Shown one piece after another: positions 43,134-51,406 of a stretch of 64,000 bases of DNA. The stretch comes from Rhodospirillales bacterium URHD0017. Its GTDB lineage: Bacteria; Pseudomonadota; Alphaproteobacteria; Reyranellales; Reyranellaceae. The DNA lies in contig FODP01000005.1 of the NCBI GenBank assembly GCA_900110395.1, positions 120,705 through 184,704 on the forward strand. The letters are read 5' to 3'. The notes beneath the pieces were generated by a model that worked only from the letters and a program-made list of their open reading frames with translations, ran no database searches and had not been told where the DNA came from. A program made the translations under genes and the position numbers. Positions within the stretch are counted from its first letter, which is position 1. The number at the start of each line of letters is the position of its first letter.

Positions 43134-44114
43134 TTACCAGGAGGCGAGGAAGCGCCGCGGGTTGTCGTGGAAGATCTGTCGGCGAAGGGTCGCGTCGGTA
43201 TCGGCAAGCTGCTTGTGCGGATCGGGTAGGCCCATGGAGAACGGCCAATCGGAACCGAAGAGGATATGGTCCGGCCCGTGCATCGCGGCCGCGAGCTTGA
43301 GGGCATCGGCGTCGTGGGCGATGCAGTCGATACAGAAACGCTTGAAGGCGAGCCGCGCCTTCTGCGCCCCGGTGTCGGCGCCCGGCCGGCCGGTGACCTG
43401 GCCGCGCTCGAGCCTCCCCGCCACCGCCGCCGAGGCGCCGCCGGCATGGGCCAGGCAGACCGTCATGTCGGGATGCCGCTCGAGCACGCCCGACATGGCG
43501 AGATGGGCGGCGGCCAGCGCCGTCTCGACCGGGCTGCCCAGCAGATTGTGAAGATAGAACGGCTCGTACCGCGGATCGCAGCCCTTGCAGGGATGCAGGA
43601 ACAGGAAAGCGCGCGCGACATTCAGCGCCGCCCAGAGCGGGGCGAAGCCGACATCCGAAAGGATGACCTTGTGGTCCTGCGAGCCCGCCGGCATGGCAAA
43701 GCGCGGCCGGCTGGTCCTGGCCCGCACCGCTACGATCTCTGCGGCCAGCGTCGGCTGCGTCACCGGCAGATGATAGAGCGGCGACAGGCGGTCGGGAAAC
43801 GTCGCGGCCAGCGCATCGAGGCCGTCATTGACGTAGAGCACCCATTCCCGCGTCGCCTTCGCATCGAGGGCGACACGATAGAGCGGCGGCGGGATCGAGA
43901 TCCAGGCGCGTTCCACGCGGTTCTCGTCCATCCAGGCGACCAGAGCCTCGGGCCGGTAGACCGACTTGGCGGCGAGCGTGTAGCCGTCGATGGTCATCGT
44001 GCCGTCGGCGTCGTTCCAGCTCACTCCGGCAATGGCGCCGATACGGTCCTTCAGCACTGGCGCCAGATGCGCGTGCACGTCGAGCGCAATGCGCTCCTCA
44101 CCCGCCGGACTCAC
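43134..44114 (-). CDS. Amidohydrolase-2 family protein
   Basis: A 326-residue ACMSD-like metal-dependent hydrolase/decarboxylase. It begins MSPAGEERIALDVHAHLAPV; the D-V-H-A-H metal motif is at residues 12-16. FLFLHPCKGC, VCLAHAGGA and FGSDWPFSMG supply the later His and Asp positions. The GTG at 44114 overlaps the dipeptidase-like stop codon (GTGA), which fixes the start; a longer frame upstream is out of register. It is the last gene of a seven-gene operon with an ABC importer and LacI regulator. It probably opens or decarboxylates a ring-derived metabolite. Confidence 0.88.
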   Translation of the reverse strand: MSPAGEERIALDVHAHLAPVLKDRIGAIAGVSWNDADGTMTIDGYTLAAKSVYRPEALVAWMDENRVERAWISIPPPLYRVALDAKATREWVLYVNDGLDALAATFPDRLSPLYHLPVTQPTLAAEIVAVRARTSRPRFAMPAGSQDHKVILSDVGFAPLWAALNVARAFLFLHPCKGCDPRYEPFYLHNLLGSPVETALAAAHLAMSGVLERHPDMTVCLAHAGGASAAVAGRLERGQVTGRPGADTGAQKARLAFKRFCIDCIAHDADALKLAAAMHGPDHILFGSDWPFSMGLPDPHKQLADTDATLRRQIFHDNPRRFLASW

Positions 44115-45160
44115 GAGGCTGCCGCGCGCGGCGTCGTAGCGAGCACCGGATCGGTCTGCACGAACTCGAGCCGCGCCTCCCTGACCTGCTCGGCGGCGCC
44201 GAACACCTCGCCGTAGAGGCGCAGCCAGTTGCCGCTGGCGATCTTGGCGACCTCCTCGGCGCTGAAGCCGACCTCCTTGAGACCGCCCGGCAGCAAGCCG
44301 AGATGGTGCACCTCCTGGAACCACGCCGGCGGCGGCGCCTTGCCCGGCCGTGCCGCGGAAGCCGCACCGTAGTCGATGCCGCGCGTCCAGCGGCCCATGC
44401 GCATCCAGTCGTAATCCGGCTTGGTGAAGTTGTGGCTGCGGTCGGTGCCGATGGCGACATGGTCGATGCCCATGATGTCGACGGACTTGGCGACCATCTC
44501 GCACCAGTTCCTGAGCGAGCTGCAGTAGTGGTCGCCCGTGATGTTGCGGTAGGTGGCGCAGCCCAGCACACCGCCCTTCTCCGCAAGCACCTTCAGCACG
44601 TCGTCGGTCTTGTTGCGCTTGTGCGCGAACAGGCTGTCGGGATTGGCGTGCGTCACCGCGACCGGCTTGTCGGAATGGATGATGGCGTCCTTCGTGGTGC
44701 GATTGCCGACATGGCTCAGGTCGACCAGGATGCCGGTGCGGTTCATCTCGCGCACGATCTCCTTGCCGGTGCGCGACAGCCCGCAATCATCGTCCTCGTA
44801 ACAGCTGCCACCCAGCTCGTTCTGATTGTTGTAGGTGAGCTGGATCGCGCGCACGCCCAGCTCGGCGAACAGCTCGACGAAGCGGATGCGGCCCTCCAGC
44901 AGGTTCGAGTTCTGGAAGCCGAGCAGGATGGCGGTGCGGCCCGATGCGGCGATCGCCTCGATTTCCGCTGCCGACGTGGCGATCGCCACCAGGTCCTTGT
45001 TGGCGTTCACCAGGTCGCGCCAGCGGGCGATCGAATCGAGCGATTCGACCGTGCCCTCCCAGAAGCCGCAGGTCACCGTCACCGCGCCGACATCGGCCTT
45101 GCGCAGCTCGCTGAAGGTCTCGCGGGTGAAATGGCCGCACTGCAGACCGTCGATCAACAT
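44111..45160 (-). CDS. Membrane dipeptidase (M19) family protein with altered metal ligands
   Basis: A 349-residue TIM-barrel protein of the renal-dipeptidase family. Two later His ligands are present (GILVDLSHVGNRTTKDAI and PVAVTHANPDSLF), and DHVAIGTDRSHNF is typical. The N-terminal H-x-D pair expected in DGHND is absent (LIDGLQCGHFTRE), and the bridging Glu position in the usual GVEG reads GFQN. So it is either a mononuclear or repurposed member. It lacks a signal peptide. It lies 10 nt after the LacI gene and overlaps the amidohydrolase gene by 4 nt. Confidence 0.82.
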   Translation of the reverse strand: MLIDGLQCGHFTRETFSELRKADVGAVTVTCGFWEGTVESLDSIARWRDLVNANKDLVAIATSAAEIEAIAASGRTAILLGFQNSNLLEGRIRFVELFAELGVRAIQLTYNNQNELGGSCYEDDDCGLSRTGKEIVREMNRTGILVDLSHVGNRTTKDAIIHSDKPVAVTHANPDSLFAHKRNKTDDVLKVLAEKGGVLGCATYRNITGDHYCSSLRNWCEMVAKSVDIMGIDHVAIGTDRSHNFTKPDYDWMRMGRWTRGIDYGAASAARPGKAPPPAWFQEVHHLGLLPGGLKEVGFSAEEVAKIASGNWLRLYGEVFGAAEQVREARLEFVQTDPVLATTPRAAAS

Positions 45161-45170
45161 GGCGTGCTCC

Positions 45171-46178
45171 TTACGCGGATTGCCGCAAAACGAGGTTGGC
45201 GGGGATCACCCGGCGCTTAGCAAGCCGGGCGCCGCTTTCGCGGGCCTTGAAGAAATCGCCGACGGCGCGGGCGATCGCGCCGGCATCGAGCGCCACGGTG
45301 GTCATAGCCGGACGCGTAAAGCCGACCCACGCCAGGCCGCCGAAACCGACGACCGCCATGTCGTCGGGGATGGCGAAGCCGCGATCGGCGGCGGCGGCCA
45401 TGCAGCCGAGCGCCAGCTCGTCGCTCGCCGCGACGACGGCGCGGAAGCGCAGCCCCTTCGCCAGCGCCTCGGTCATCGCCTGATGGCCGGCATCGGCTCG
45501 ATAGCCGTGCGAGATGTCCCAGACCAGCGCCGGATCGACCTCCTGGTCGTGCGCTTTCAACGCCTTGCGATAGCCTTCGAAACGCGCGCGGCCGATTGCC
45601 GACGTGGCGATGCGGCCGACGAAAGCGACCGGCGTGCGACGCCGGACCATCAGATGTGCGGTGGCCGTCGCGGCGCCACCCACATCGTCATGGATGATGG
45701 ACGGGAAGCCGTAGCGACTGAGATCCTGGCTCACCGACAGGATCTCGATGCCGCTCTTGGCCGCCGCGTTCATGACGGGCGCCAGTTCCTCCATGTCCAT
45801 GACATGCGGCGAGGACAAAAGGATGCCGCGCAGGCCAAGCGACGGGGCGCGCTCGAGGAAATGGCGCAGCCGGTCCTGGCGATGCCCGAGATTGAACAGC
45901 ACCAGATCGAGTCCCAGCGCCTCGAGCTCGCCCTGCACGTGCTTGGCGAGCGTGGCGTAGATGCCCTGCTCGATGTCGCCAGTCACCAGCGCCACCGAGC
46001 GGCCACGCCCGACCCGGAGGCTGCGCGCCACCTCGTTGGGCCGGTAGCCGAGCTGCTCGATCGCCTTCAGCACGCGCGCCCGGGTCTCGGCCGCGACCGG
46101 CACGCGGCCCGCCAGCACGCGCGACACGGTGGCGGGCGAGACCTTTGCGTGGCTGGCGACGGCGACGACGCTCACCAT
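45171..46178 (-). CDS. LacI family transcriptional regulator
   Basis: A 335-residue regulator. The N-terminal helix-turn-helix is VVAVASHAKVSPATVSRVLA with the hinge-helix sequence YRPNEVARSLRVGRGRS. A periplasmic-binding-protein-like ligand domain follows (VALVTGDIEQGIYATLAKHV, then AVVAASDELALGCMAAA). It is embedded within the operon it probably controls, sharing one nt with the FAD oxidoreductase gene. The effector is likely an intermediate of the pathway. Confidence 0.92.
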   Translation of the reverse strand: MVSVVAVASHAKVSPATVSRVLAGRVPVAAETRARVLKAIEQLGYRPNEVARSLRVGRGRSVALVTGDIEQGIYATLAKHVQGELEALGLDLVLFNLGHRQDRLRHFLERAPSLGLRGILLSSPHVMDMEELAPVMNAAAKSGIEILSVSQDLSRYGFPSIIHDDVGGAATATAHLMVRRRTPVAFVGRIATSAIGRARFEGYRKALKAHDQEVDPALVWDISHGYRADAGHQAMTEALAKGLRFRAVVAASDELALGCMAAAADRGFAIPDDMAVVGFGGLAWVGFTRPAMTTVALDAGAIARAVGDFFKARESGARLAKRRVIPANLVLRQSA

Positions 46179-47824
46179 CAGCGCGCCCCTCTCTCGCTCT
46201 GCCTTTCACCCTGTTCGGCTTCACGCAGGTCGCGCAGCACGACCTGCGAGGCGTTGTGGCCGGAGATGCCGGAAATGTAGTTGCCGGGCCAGGTGCCGTT
46301 GCCGCTGAGATAGAGGCCGCGGGTCGGCGTGCGGTAGGCATGCAGGCCGGGCATCGGCCGCATCCAGAACATGTGGAACGGCAGGGTGTCGCCGTGCGTG
46401 ATGTTGGCCTCGACCAGGCCGAACTGGCTCTCAAACTGGGTCGGATCGATGATGCGATAGTCACTGATCAGGCCGGTCACGTTCGGCATGTACTCGGCGA
46501 GCTTGGCGATCACCCGCTTGGCGAAGACGTCGCGCTGCTCGGCCCACGTGCCCTCGCGCAGGCGGTAGGGCGCGTTGCCGACATTGAGGCTGAGCACATG
46601 CTTGCCCGGCGGCGCCAGGGTCGGCGAGGTCATCGACGGGCAGAGGCCCCAGATCACCGGCTGGTGCGACAGCCGGCCCTGCAGCATGTCGGTGTGGGCC
46701 GCCTCGACGTAGTCGAGGCTGGGCGCGATGCGGAACTGCGCCGACGACAGCAGTGCCGCCTCCTCGTCCGACCGCGCGGCCGCGTAGCGCGGCATGCCGT
46801 CGAGGGCCAGCACGACCTTGAAGGCGCGGCCGCGCATCGGCTTGCGCTTCATCTTGGGCTTGAGGTCGCCCCAGAACGACGTGTCGTCGACCAGAGACGT
46901 CACGGTGATCACCGGACCGACCGCCGAGATCACGATCGGCGACTCGTACTCCTCGCCGTCGCGCGTGACGACTCCACGGACCCGGCCATCGGCGCTGCGG
47001 ATGCTCACCACCGGCGTTCCGATCATCACCTCGCCGCCATGGGCGCGCAGGCTGGCCGACAGAGCGTCGGTGATCGCGCCCATGCCGCCGACCGGCAGGC
47101 CGGTCGAGCCGCGCAAGGGGATCAGCCGCGGATCGCCGGCGCTGCCGCTCTTCAGCGAGGCGAGCGACAAGGGCCGCATCATCAGGTTGAACGGCGAGCC
47201 CGGCGTCGAGGGCGCGACCTGGCCGCCGACCACGGCGAGGGGCGCGATCAGCGCCTGCGTCTCGGGCGCGAGCTCGAACTCGTCCATCAGGTCGCGGATG
47301 CTGCCGAACAGGATGCGGCTGAACGCCTCCTGGTCTTCGAGCCGCGTCAGGTTGCGCACCAGATAGTGCAGCGAGGGCGGCGGCTCGAAGATCGAGATGC
47401 CGAGGCGATCGGCGAAGGCCTGCAGGTAGGCGAAGAAGGCGTCGTAGCGCGCGCCCTCGCCCGGCGCATAGGTCTCGAGCTGGGCGTGGTTGCGCTTGGG
47501 ATCGCGCCAGCCGACGTAGAGGCGTCCGCCGTCGAGCGGCTGCACCAGCGTCGGATCGGGACGCACGAATCTCAGCCCGTGGCGCTCGAGCTCAAGGTCC
47601 TCGACGATCTTGGGCTCGAGCGAGCCCGGCGAATTGGCGATGGTCGTGAAGTAGCCCGGCATGAACTCCAGCGTCGCCGCCGGTCCGCCGAGCCTGGGAT
47701 TGGCTTCGATCACCAGCGTGCGCAGGCCGGCACGGCCGAGGTAGGCCGCCGCGACCAGGCCGTTGTGGCCGCCACCGACAACGATGGCGTCCAAGCGCCC
47801 CTTCTTCTCCGAGCCAAGGCTCAT
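46178..47824 (-). CDS. FAD-dependent oxidoreductase, phytoene-desaturase-like
   Basis: A 548-residue flavoprotein of the CrtI/amine-oxidase type. The dinucleotide motif is AIVVGGGHNGLVAAAYLGRA (residues ~13-32), with VIEANPRLGGPAAT next. Near the C-terminus YLSGNGTWPGNYISGISGHN completes the FAD site. Homologues desaturate or oxidise hydrophobic or amine compounds; no carotenoid genes are nearby. Its ATG overlaps the stop codon of the binding-protein gene by 4 nt. A continuous frame running through the ABC genes to 49543 is a high-GC artefact. Confidence 0.88.
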   Translation of the reverse strand: MSLGSEKKGRLDAIVVGGGHNGLVAAAYLGRAGLRTLVIEANPRLGGPAATLEFMPGYFTTIANSPGSLEPKIVEDLELERHGLRFVRPDPTLVQPLDGGRLYVGWRDPKRNHAQLETYAPGEGARYDAFFAYLQAFADRLGISIFEPPPSLHYLVRNLTRLEDQEAFSRILFGSIRDLMDEFELAPETQALIAPLAVVGGQVAPSTPGSPFNLMMRPLSLASLKSGSAGDPRLIPLRGSTGLPVGGMGAITDALSASLRAHGGEVMIGTPVVSIRSADGRVRGVVTRDGEEYESPIVISAVGPVITVTSLVDDTSFWGDLKPKMKRKPMRGRAFKVVLALDGMPRYAAARSDEEAALLSSAQFRIAPSLDYVEAAHTDMLQGRLSHQPVIWGLCPSMTSPTLAPPGKHVLSLNVGNAPYRLREGTWAEQRDVFAKRVIAKLAEYMPNVTGLISDYRIIDPTQFESQFGLVEANITHGDTLPFHMFWMRPMPGLHAYRTPTRGLYLSGNGTWPGNYISGISGHNASQVVLRDLREAEQGERQSERGAR

Positions 47825-48813
47825 TTCGGCACGAAGTCGTTGCTGTAGTAGGTCGTGAGCGGCTTGTCGCCGAACAGCTCGCCCGCCTCTTTCAGGGTGG
47901 CCAGCAGCTTGGTCCACTCCTCCTCCGACTGCCGGCCCCAGTTGGCGTCGGTCGGCGGCGTCGACAGCGCCAGCACGCCCTTGTTGTAGTCGATGCAGCG
48001 TTCGACCGTGCCGGCGAGGTGGACCTTGGCCTGCATCAGCTCGCAGGCGGCCTTGTAGTCGCGTGCCGCCTCGGCGAAACCGCGCTTGGTGGCGGCCAGG
48101 AATTTCCGGACGACCTCCGGATTCTTGGCCAGATAGCCGTTGTTGACGGCAAAGCCGAAGCCGATCAGCGGCACGCCGTAGTCGGCGAGCATCATGGTCT
48201 CGGGCTGCTGGTTGGTGGCGCGCACATAGGCGTCGAAAGCCGGGGCGTCGCCGCTCACCGCGTCGATCGTGCCGCTGAACAGGGCGGCCGTCTTGGCGTT
48301 GGCGTCGAGCGCCACGATGTTGAGGTCGGTGAGCTTCATCTTGTTCGCCGCCGTGAACACCTTCAGGCTGAGCCCGTCCGAGCCACCCGGCGTGCTGCCG
48401 ATCTTGATGCCCTTCAGCGACTGCGGTCCGTCGAGCTTGACCTTGCCCTTGATGCCGATGAAGGCGGCCGCCGTCTTGTGCTGGTAGATGCCGACCATCT
48501 TGATCGCCCCGCCCTTGCTGATCATCTGGGCGGCGTTGGTGGTGTTGAGATGGGCGAGGTCGAAGCCGCTCTGGCTCAACATCAGCGCCGTGGTCGCCGA
48601 GCCGCGGCCCTGCTCGATCTGCACGTCGAGGCCGGCTTCCTTGTAGTAGCCCTTCTCCTGAGCCACCAGGAACGTCGTGTGGTAGGGCAGCCAGGCCCAG
48701 TCGAGCAGGACTTTTACCGGCGTGAGCGTCTGGGCCATCGCCGGAAAGGACGTCAGGCCGGCCGCGCAGGCGGCGAGTACCAAGATGCGTCGGATCACGG
48801 GACTTCTCCTCAT
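47821..48813 (-). CDS. ABC transporter substrate-binding protein, SsuA/THI5-like
   Basis: A 330-residue periplasmic binding protein. The signal peptide is VIRRILVLAACAAGLTSFPA with cleavage near AMA-Q. The NMT1/THI5-like fold shows as KVLLDWAWLPYHTTFLVAQE, KGYYKEAGLDVQIEQGRG, and LKGIKIGSTPGGSDGLSLKV. Family members bind sulfonates, pyrimidine precursors, or other small organic compounds. Permease and ATPase genes lie directly upstream in the same operon. Confidence 0.9.
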   Translation of the reverse strand: MRRSPVIRRILVLAACAAGLTSFPAMAQTLTPVKVLLDWAWLPYHTTFLVAQEKGYYKEAGLDVQIEQGRGSATTALMLSQSGFDLAHLNTTNAAQMISKGGAIKMVGIYQHKTAAAFIGIKGKVKLDGPQSLKGIKIGSTPGGSDGLSLKVFTAANKMKLTDLNIVALDANAKTAALFSGTIDAVSGDAPAFDAYVRATNQQPETMMLADYGVPLIGFGFAVNNGYLAKNPEVVRKFLAATKRGFAEAARDYKAACELMQAKVHLAGTVERCIDYNKGVLALSTPPTDANWGRQSEEEWTKLLATLKEAGELFGDKPLTTYYSNDFVPK

Positions 48814-48816
48814 CGT

Positions 48817-49611
48817 CTAGGTCGTTGCGTCGCGCAGCATCAGGGTTTCGCGCTGGCTGGGATGCCAGGGCAGCACCAGTCGCTCGACCCATTCGGCGGC
48901 GCGCCACAGCAGCACGCCGAAGACCGAGAACACGGTGACGGCCGCGAAGGCGAGCGAGGTGTCGGTATCGCCGACGGCACGGATCAGCAGATGGCCCAGC
49001 CCGGCATTGGAGGCGACGAACTCGCCGATCACAGCGCCGACCGGCGCCAGGCTGACGGCGAGCTTGATGCCGGCGCAGATGCTGGGCAGCGCATTGGGGA
49101 ACTGGATCTTCTGCAGGACCTGCAGGCGGCTCGCCCCCATGGCGCGCACCATCAGGAGTTGCTCGGGGTCGGCCGACTTCAGCCCGGTCACCGTGTTCAC
49201 GATGACCGGAAAGAAGGTGAACGCCACCACGAAGAACATCTCGCTGCGCAGCCCGAAGCCGAACCAGACGAGGAACAGCGGCGCGATCACCACCTTGGGG
49301 ATGGCGTGCGCCACCACCAGCCAGGGCGTGAGGATGCGGTCGACGAAGCGCGAGCCGGCGATGGCGGCGCCGGCCATCAGGCCCAGCGCCACCGAGATGA
49401 CGAGACCCAGGCCCGCCGCCATCACCGTGATGGCAAGCTGGCTGAGCAGATACGACCACTTGGCGACGATCGTCTCGGCGATGTCGGTCGGCGCGGGCAG
49501 CAGGAACACCGGAACGTCGAAGCCCTTGACCAGCCCTTCCCACAGGGCAAGGCCGGCCGCGCCGCTCAGCAGCGGCCAGATCATGTCGGCGGCGAGAGCC
49601 CTGCCTTTCAT
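48817..49611 (-). CDS. ABC transporter permease, SsuC/TauC-like
   Basis: A 264-residue inner-membrane permease with about six helices. The EAA-type loop is LMVRAMGASRLQVLQKIQFP, then NALPSICAGIKLAVSLAPVG, typical of the SsuC/TauC/ThiX group. Its ATG overlaps the ATPase stop by 4 nt, and 3 nt separate it from the binding-protein gene. It forms a complete importer with both neighbours. Confidence 0.92.
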   Translation of the reverse strand: MKGRALAADMIWPLLSGAAGLALWEGLVKGFDVPVFLLPAPTDIAETIVAKWSYLLSQLAITVMAAGLGLVISVALGLMAGAAIAGSRFVDRILTPWLVVAHAIPKVVIAPLFLVWFGFGLRSEMFFVVAFTFFPVIVNTVTGLKSADPEQLLMVRAMGASRLQVLQKIQFPNALPSICAGIKLAVSLAPVGAVIGEFVASNAGLGHLLIRAVGDTDTSLAFAAVTVFSVFGVLLWRAAEWVERLVLPWHPSQRETLMLRDATT

Positions 49612-50390
49612 CCGACCAGCACTCCTGCCTTCTCGAAATGCTCGCGGATGCGCCGGCCGATCGCGGTGAACTCCGGCGTCTCGCGCACCGCGAGCCGCCG
49701 CGGCCGGTCGAACGGCACCGGGATGTCGTCGAGGATCGCGCCGGGCCGACCCGACATCACCAGCACCCGGTCAGCACAGAAGATGGCCTCGGGGATGCTG
49801 TGGGTGATCAGGAGCGTCGTGACGTCCTGCGTCGTCTGCAGACGTTGCAGCAGCACGTTCATCTGGTCGCGTGTCAGCGCATCGAGGGCGCTGAACGGCT
49901 CGTCGAGGAAAAGCAGCGACGGACGCGTCAGCAGCGCCCGGGCGATCGCCACCCGCTGGCGCATGCCGCCGGAGAGTTGCCAGGGATAGGCCTCGGCAAA
50001 GCCCGCGACGTCGAGCTCCCGCAGCAGCTCGCCGGCACGCGCCTCGAGGCCGGCCATCCGCTTGATCTCGGCGGGCAGCAGGACATTGCCCATCACGCTG
50101 CGCCATTCCAGCAGGAGGTCGCGTTGGAACACGATGCCGATGTCGGGAACCGGGCCGACGACGGGCGCGCCGCCGATGCTGATGCTGCCTTGCGTCGGCA
50201 TGTCGAGGCCCGCGATCAGGCGCATCAACGTGCTCTTGCCGCAGCCACTGGGGCCGACGACGCTCACCGCCTCGCCGCCCCGCAGCTCGACGGTGAGCGT
50301 CGCGATGGCACGAACCCCATTCGCGCCGCCATACGTCTTCTCGATCCCGTCGAGACGGATCGCCCCTCCCGCCATCGCCATGCGGCGCAA
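49608..50390 (-). CDS. ABC transporter ATP-binding protein, SsuB/TauB-like
   Basis: A 260-residue ATPase. The Walker A motif is VVGPSGCGKSTLMRLI, the signature is QLSGGMRQRVAIARALL, Walker B is LLFLDEPFSALDALT, and the H-loop His is in LLITHSIPEA. It is the first gene of the seven-gene operon that continues to 43134. The start may be the ATG at 50390 or at 50381; GGAGGGG lies 9 nt before the first. It faces a divergent PhyH-family gene across 133 nt, where promoters for both should lie. Confidence 0.92.
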   Translation of the reverse strand: MRRMAMAGGAIRLDGIEKTYGGANGVRAIATLTVELRGGEAVSVVGPSGCGKSTLMRLIAGLDMPTQGSISIGGAPVVGPVPDIGIVFQRDLLLEWRSVMGNVLLPAEIKRMAGLEARAGELLRELDVAGFAEAYPWQLSGGMRQRVAIARALLTRPSLLFLDEPFSALDALTRDQMNVLLQRLQTTQDVTTLLITHSIPEAIFCADRVLVMSGRPGAILDDIPVPFDRPRRLAVRETPEFTAIGRRIREHFEKAGVLVG

Positions 50391-50523
50391 ACCCCTCCAA
50401 ACCCCTTATGAAATCGTTGTCATGGCGGTCGACGGGAGTCAAGCCCGCGGTGTCCTACAGGCGAAATGCGCCGATGGCACGACCGGCGCGGTCTCTCTAC
50501 GCTCGCCCGTGCGGGAGGAAGCG

Positions 50524-51306
50524 ATGCTGCTCAGACCGACACGGGATGCCGAGCAGGCAGCGGACGACATGGAGGCCCTGGGCTTCTGCATCGTCCCCGA
50601 CGTCCTGCCTCCGCAACGGCTCGCGCGCGTGCGCGACGCGTTGTATCGGGCGGCCAGCGAGGATCGGGCGCGCGGCTGGGAGCAGAAATTCCGCCTCGAT
50701 TATGCGCACGATGACACCAATCAGCGGGTGTGGAACCTGCTCAGCCGCGATCCGATGTTCGCCGACCTGGCCGAGGATCCGCTGGCGCTCGGGCTGGTCA
50801 AGTCGACGATCGGCTGGCCGGCGCTCCTGGGCAACATATCGGCCAACATCACGGGGCCCGGCGGCGGCGAGATGGTCCTGCACGCCGACCAGATCTTCGT
50901 GCCCGAGCCGTGGCCGGCCAAGCCGCAGGGCGTGAACGTGGCGTGGTGCATCGACGATTTCACCGACGAGAATGGCGCCACCCGCATCGTGCCGGGCAGC
51001 CATCATCTGAACCGGAAGCCCGCGCCCGACGAGGCGGCAAAGGACAGCGTCGCCCTCGAAGCGCCCGCAGGCTCGATCATCGTCATGGAGAGCCGCGTCT
51101 GGCACAAGACCGGGAACAATCGGACCAAAGAGCAGCGGCGCGCCGGCATCTTCGCCTGGTACACGCGACCGATCTATCGCCAGCAGGAGAACTGGTTCCT
51201 GTCGCTCAATCCCGCCATCCGGCAGTTTGCGTCGGACGAGCTGCTGGTCCTGCTGGGTTACCGGACCGAGGGGCTGGGATTGGTAAACGGGAAGTCCCCA
51301 GCGTGA
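50524..51306 (+). CDS. Phytanoyl-CoA dioxygenase (PhyH) family protein
   Basis: A 260-residue Fe(II)/2-oxoglutarate oxygenase. The iron ligands are H-x-D in MVLHADQIFVP (near residue 120) and the distal His in SRVWHKTGNN. GATRIVPGSHHLNR is the usual structural stretch, and a C-terminal Arg for 2-oxoglutarate binding follows. The ATG at 50524 has GGGAGGAAG upstream; an open frame further upstream overlaps the divergent ATPase gene and was not used. A second, related oxygenase gene lies 100 nt downstream. The substrate is unknown. Confidence 0.9.
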   Translation: MLLRPTRDAEQAADDMEALGFCIVPDVLPPQRLARVRDALYRAASEDRARGWEQKFRLDYAHDDTNQRVWNLLSRDPMFADLAEDPLALGLVKSTIGWPALLGNISANITGPGGGEMVLHADQIFVPEPWPAKPQGVNVAWCIDDFTDENGATRIVPGSHHLNRKPAPDEAAKDSVALEAPAGSIIVMESRVWHKTGNNRTKEQRRAGIFAWYTRPIYRQQENWFLSLNPAIRQFASDELLVLLGYRTEGLGLVNGKSPA

Positions 51307-51318
51307 TACGGACACGGT

Positions 51319-51387
51319 GTCATCCCGAGCGCAGCGAGGGACCTTTGATCGACATCGCCAAAGGTCCCTCGCTGCGCTCGGGATGAC
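51319..51387. repeat. Perfect 29-bp inverted repeat between two oxygenase genes
   Basis: The arm at 51319-51347 (GTCATCCCGAGCGCAGCGAG and so on, ending CCTTTG) is perfectly complementary to 51359-51387, with an 11-nt spacer. Related arms occur at 10749 and 15507. It behaves like a dispersed palindromic element inserted in an intergenic space; in mRNA it would form a very stable hairpin. Confidence 0.9.
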
Positions 51388-51406
51388 AGGGTCTTCGGAG
51401 GAAGCA

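Noticed and set aside
46178..49543. 1121-residue apparent fusion of ABC genes and FAD oxidoreductase
   Set aside because: Only the last 548 residues look like a protein family member; the upstream part is a wrong-frame reading of the permease and binding-protein genes.
50391..50523. Possible TPP riboswitch before the THI5-like importer operon
   Set aside because: I looked for the conserved CUGAGA and ACCUGAUCUGGAUAAUGCCAGCG-like blocks on the minus strand and did not find them.
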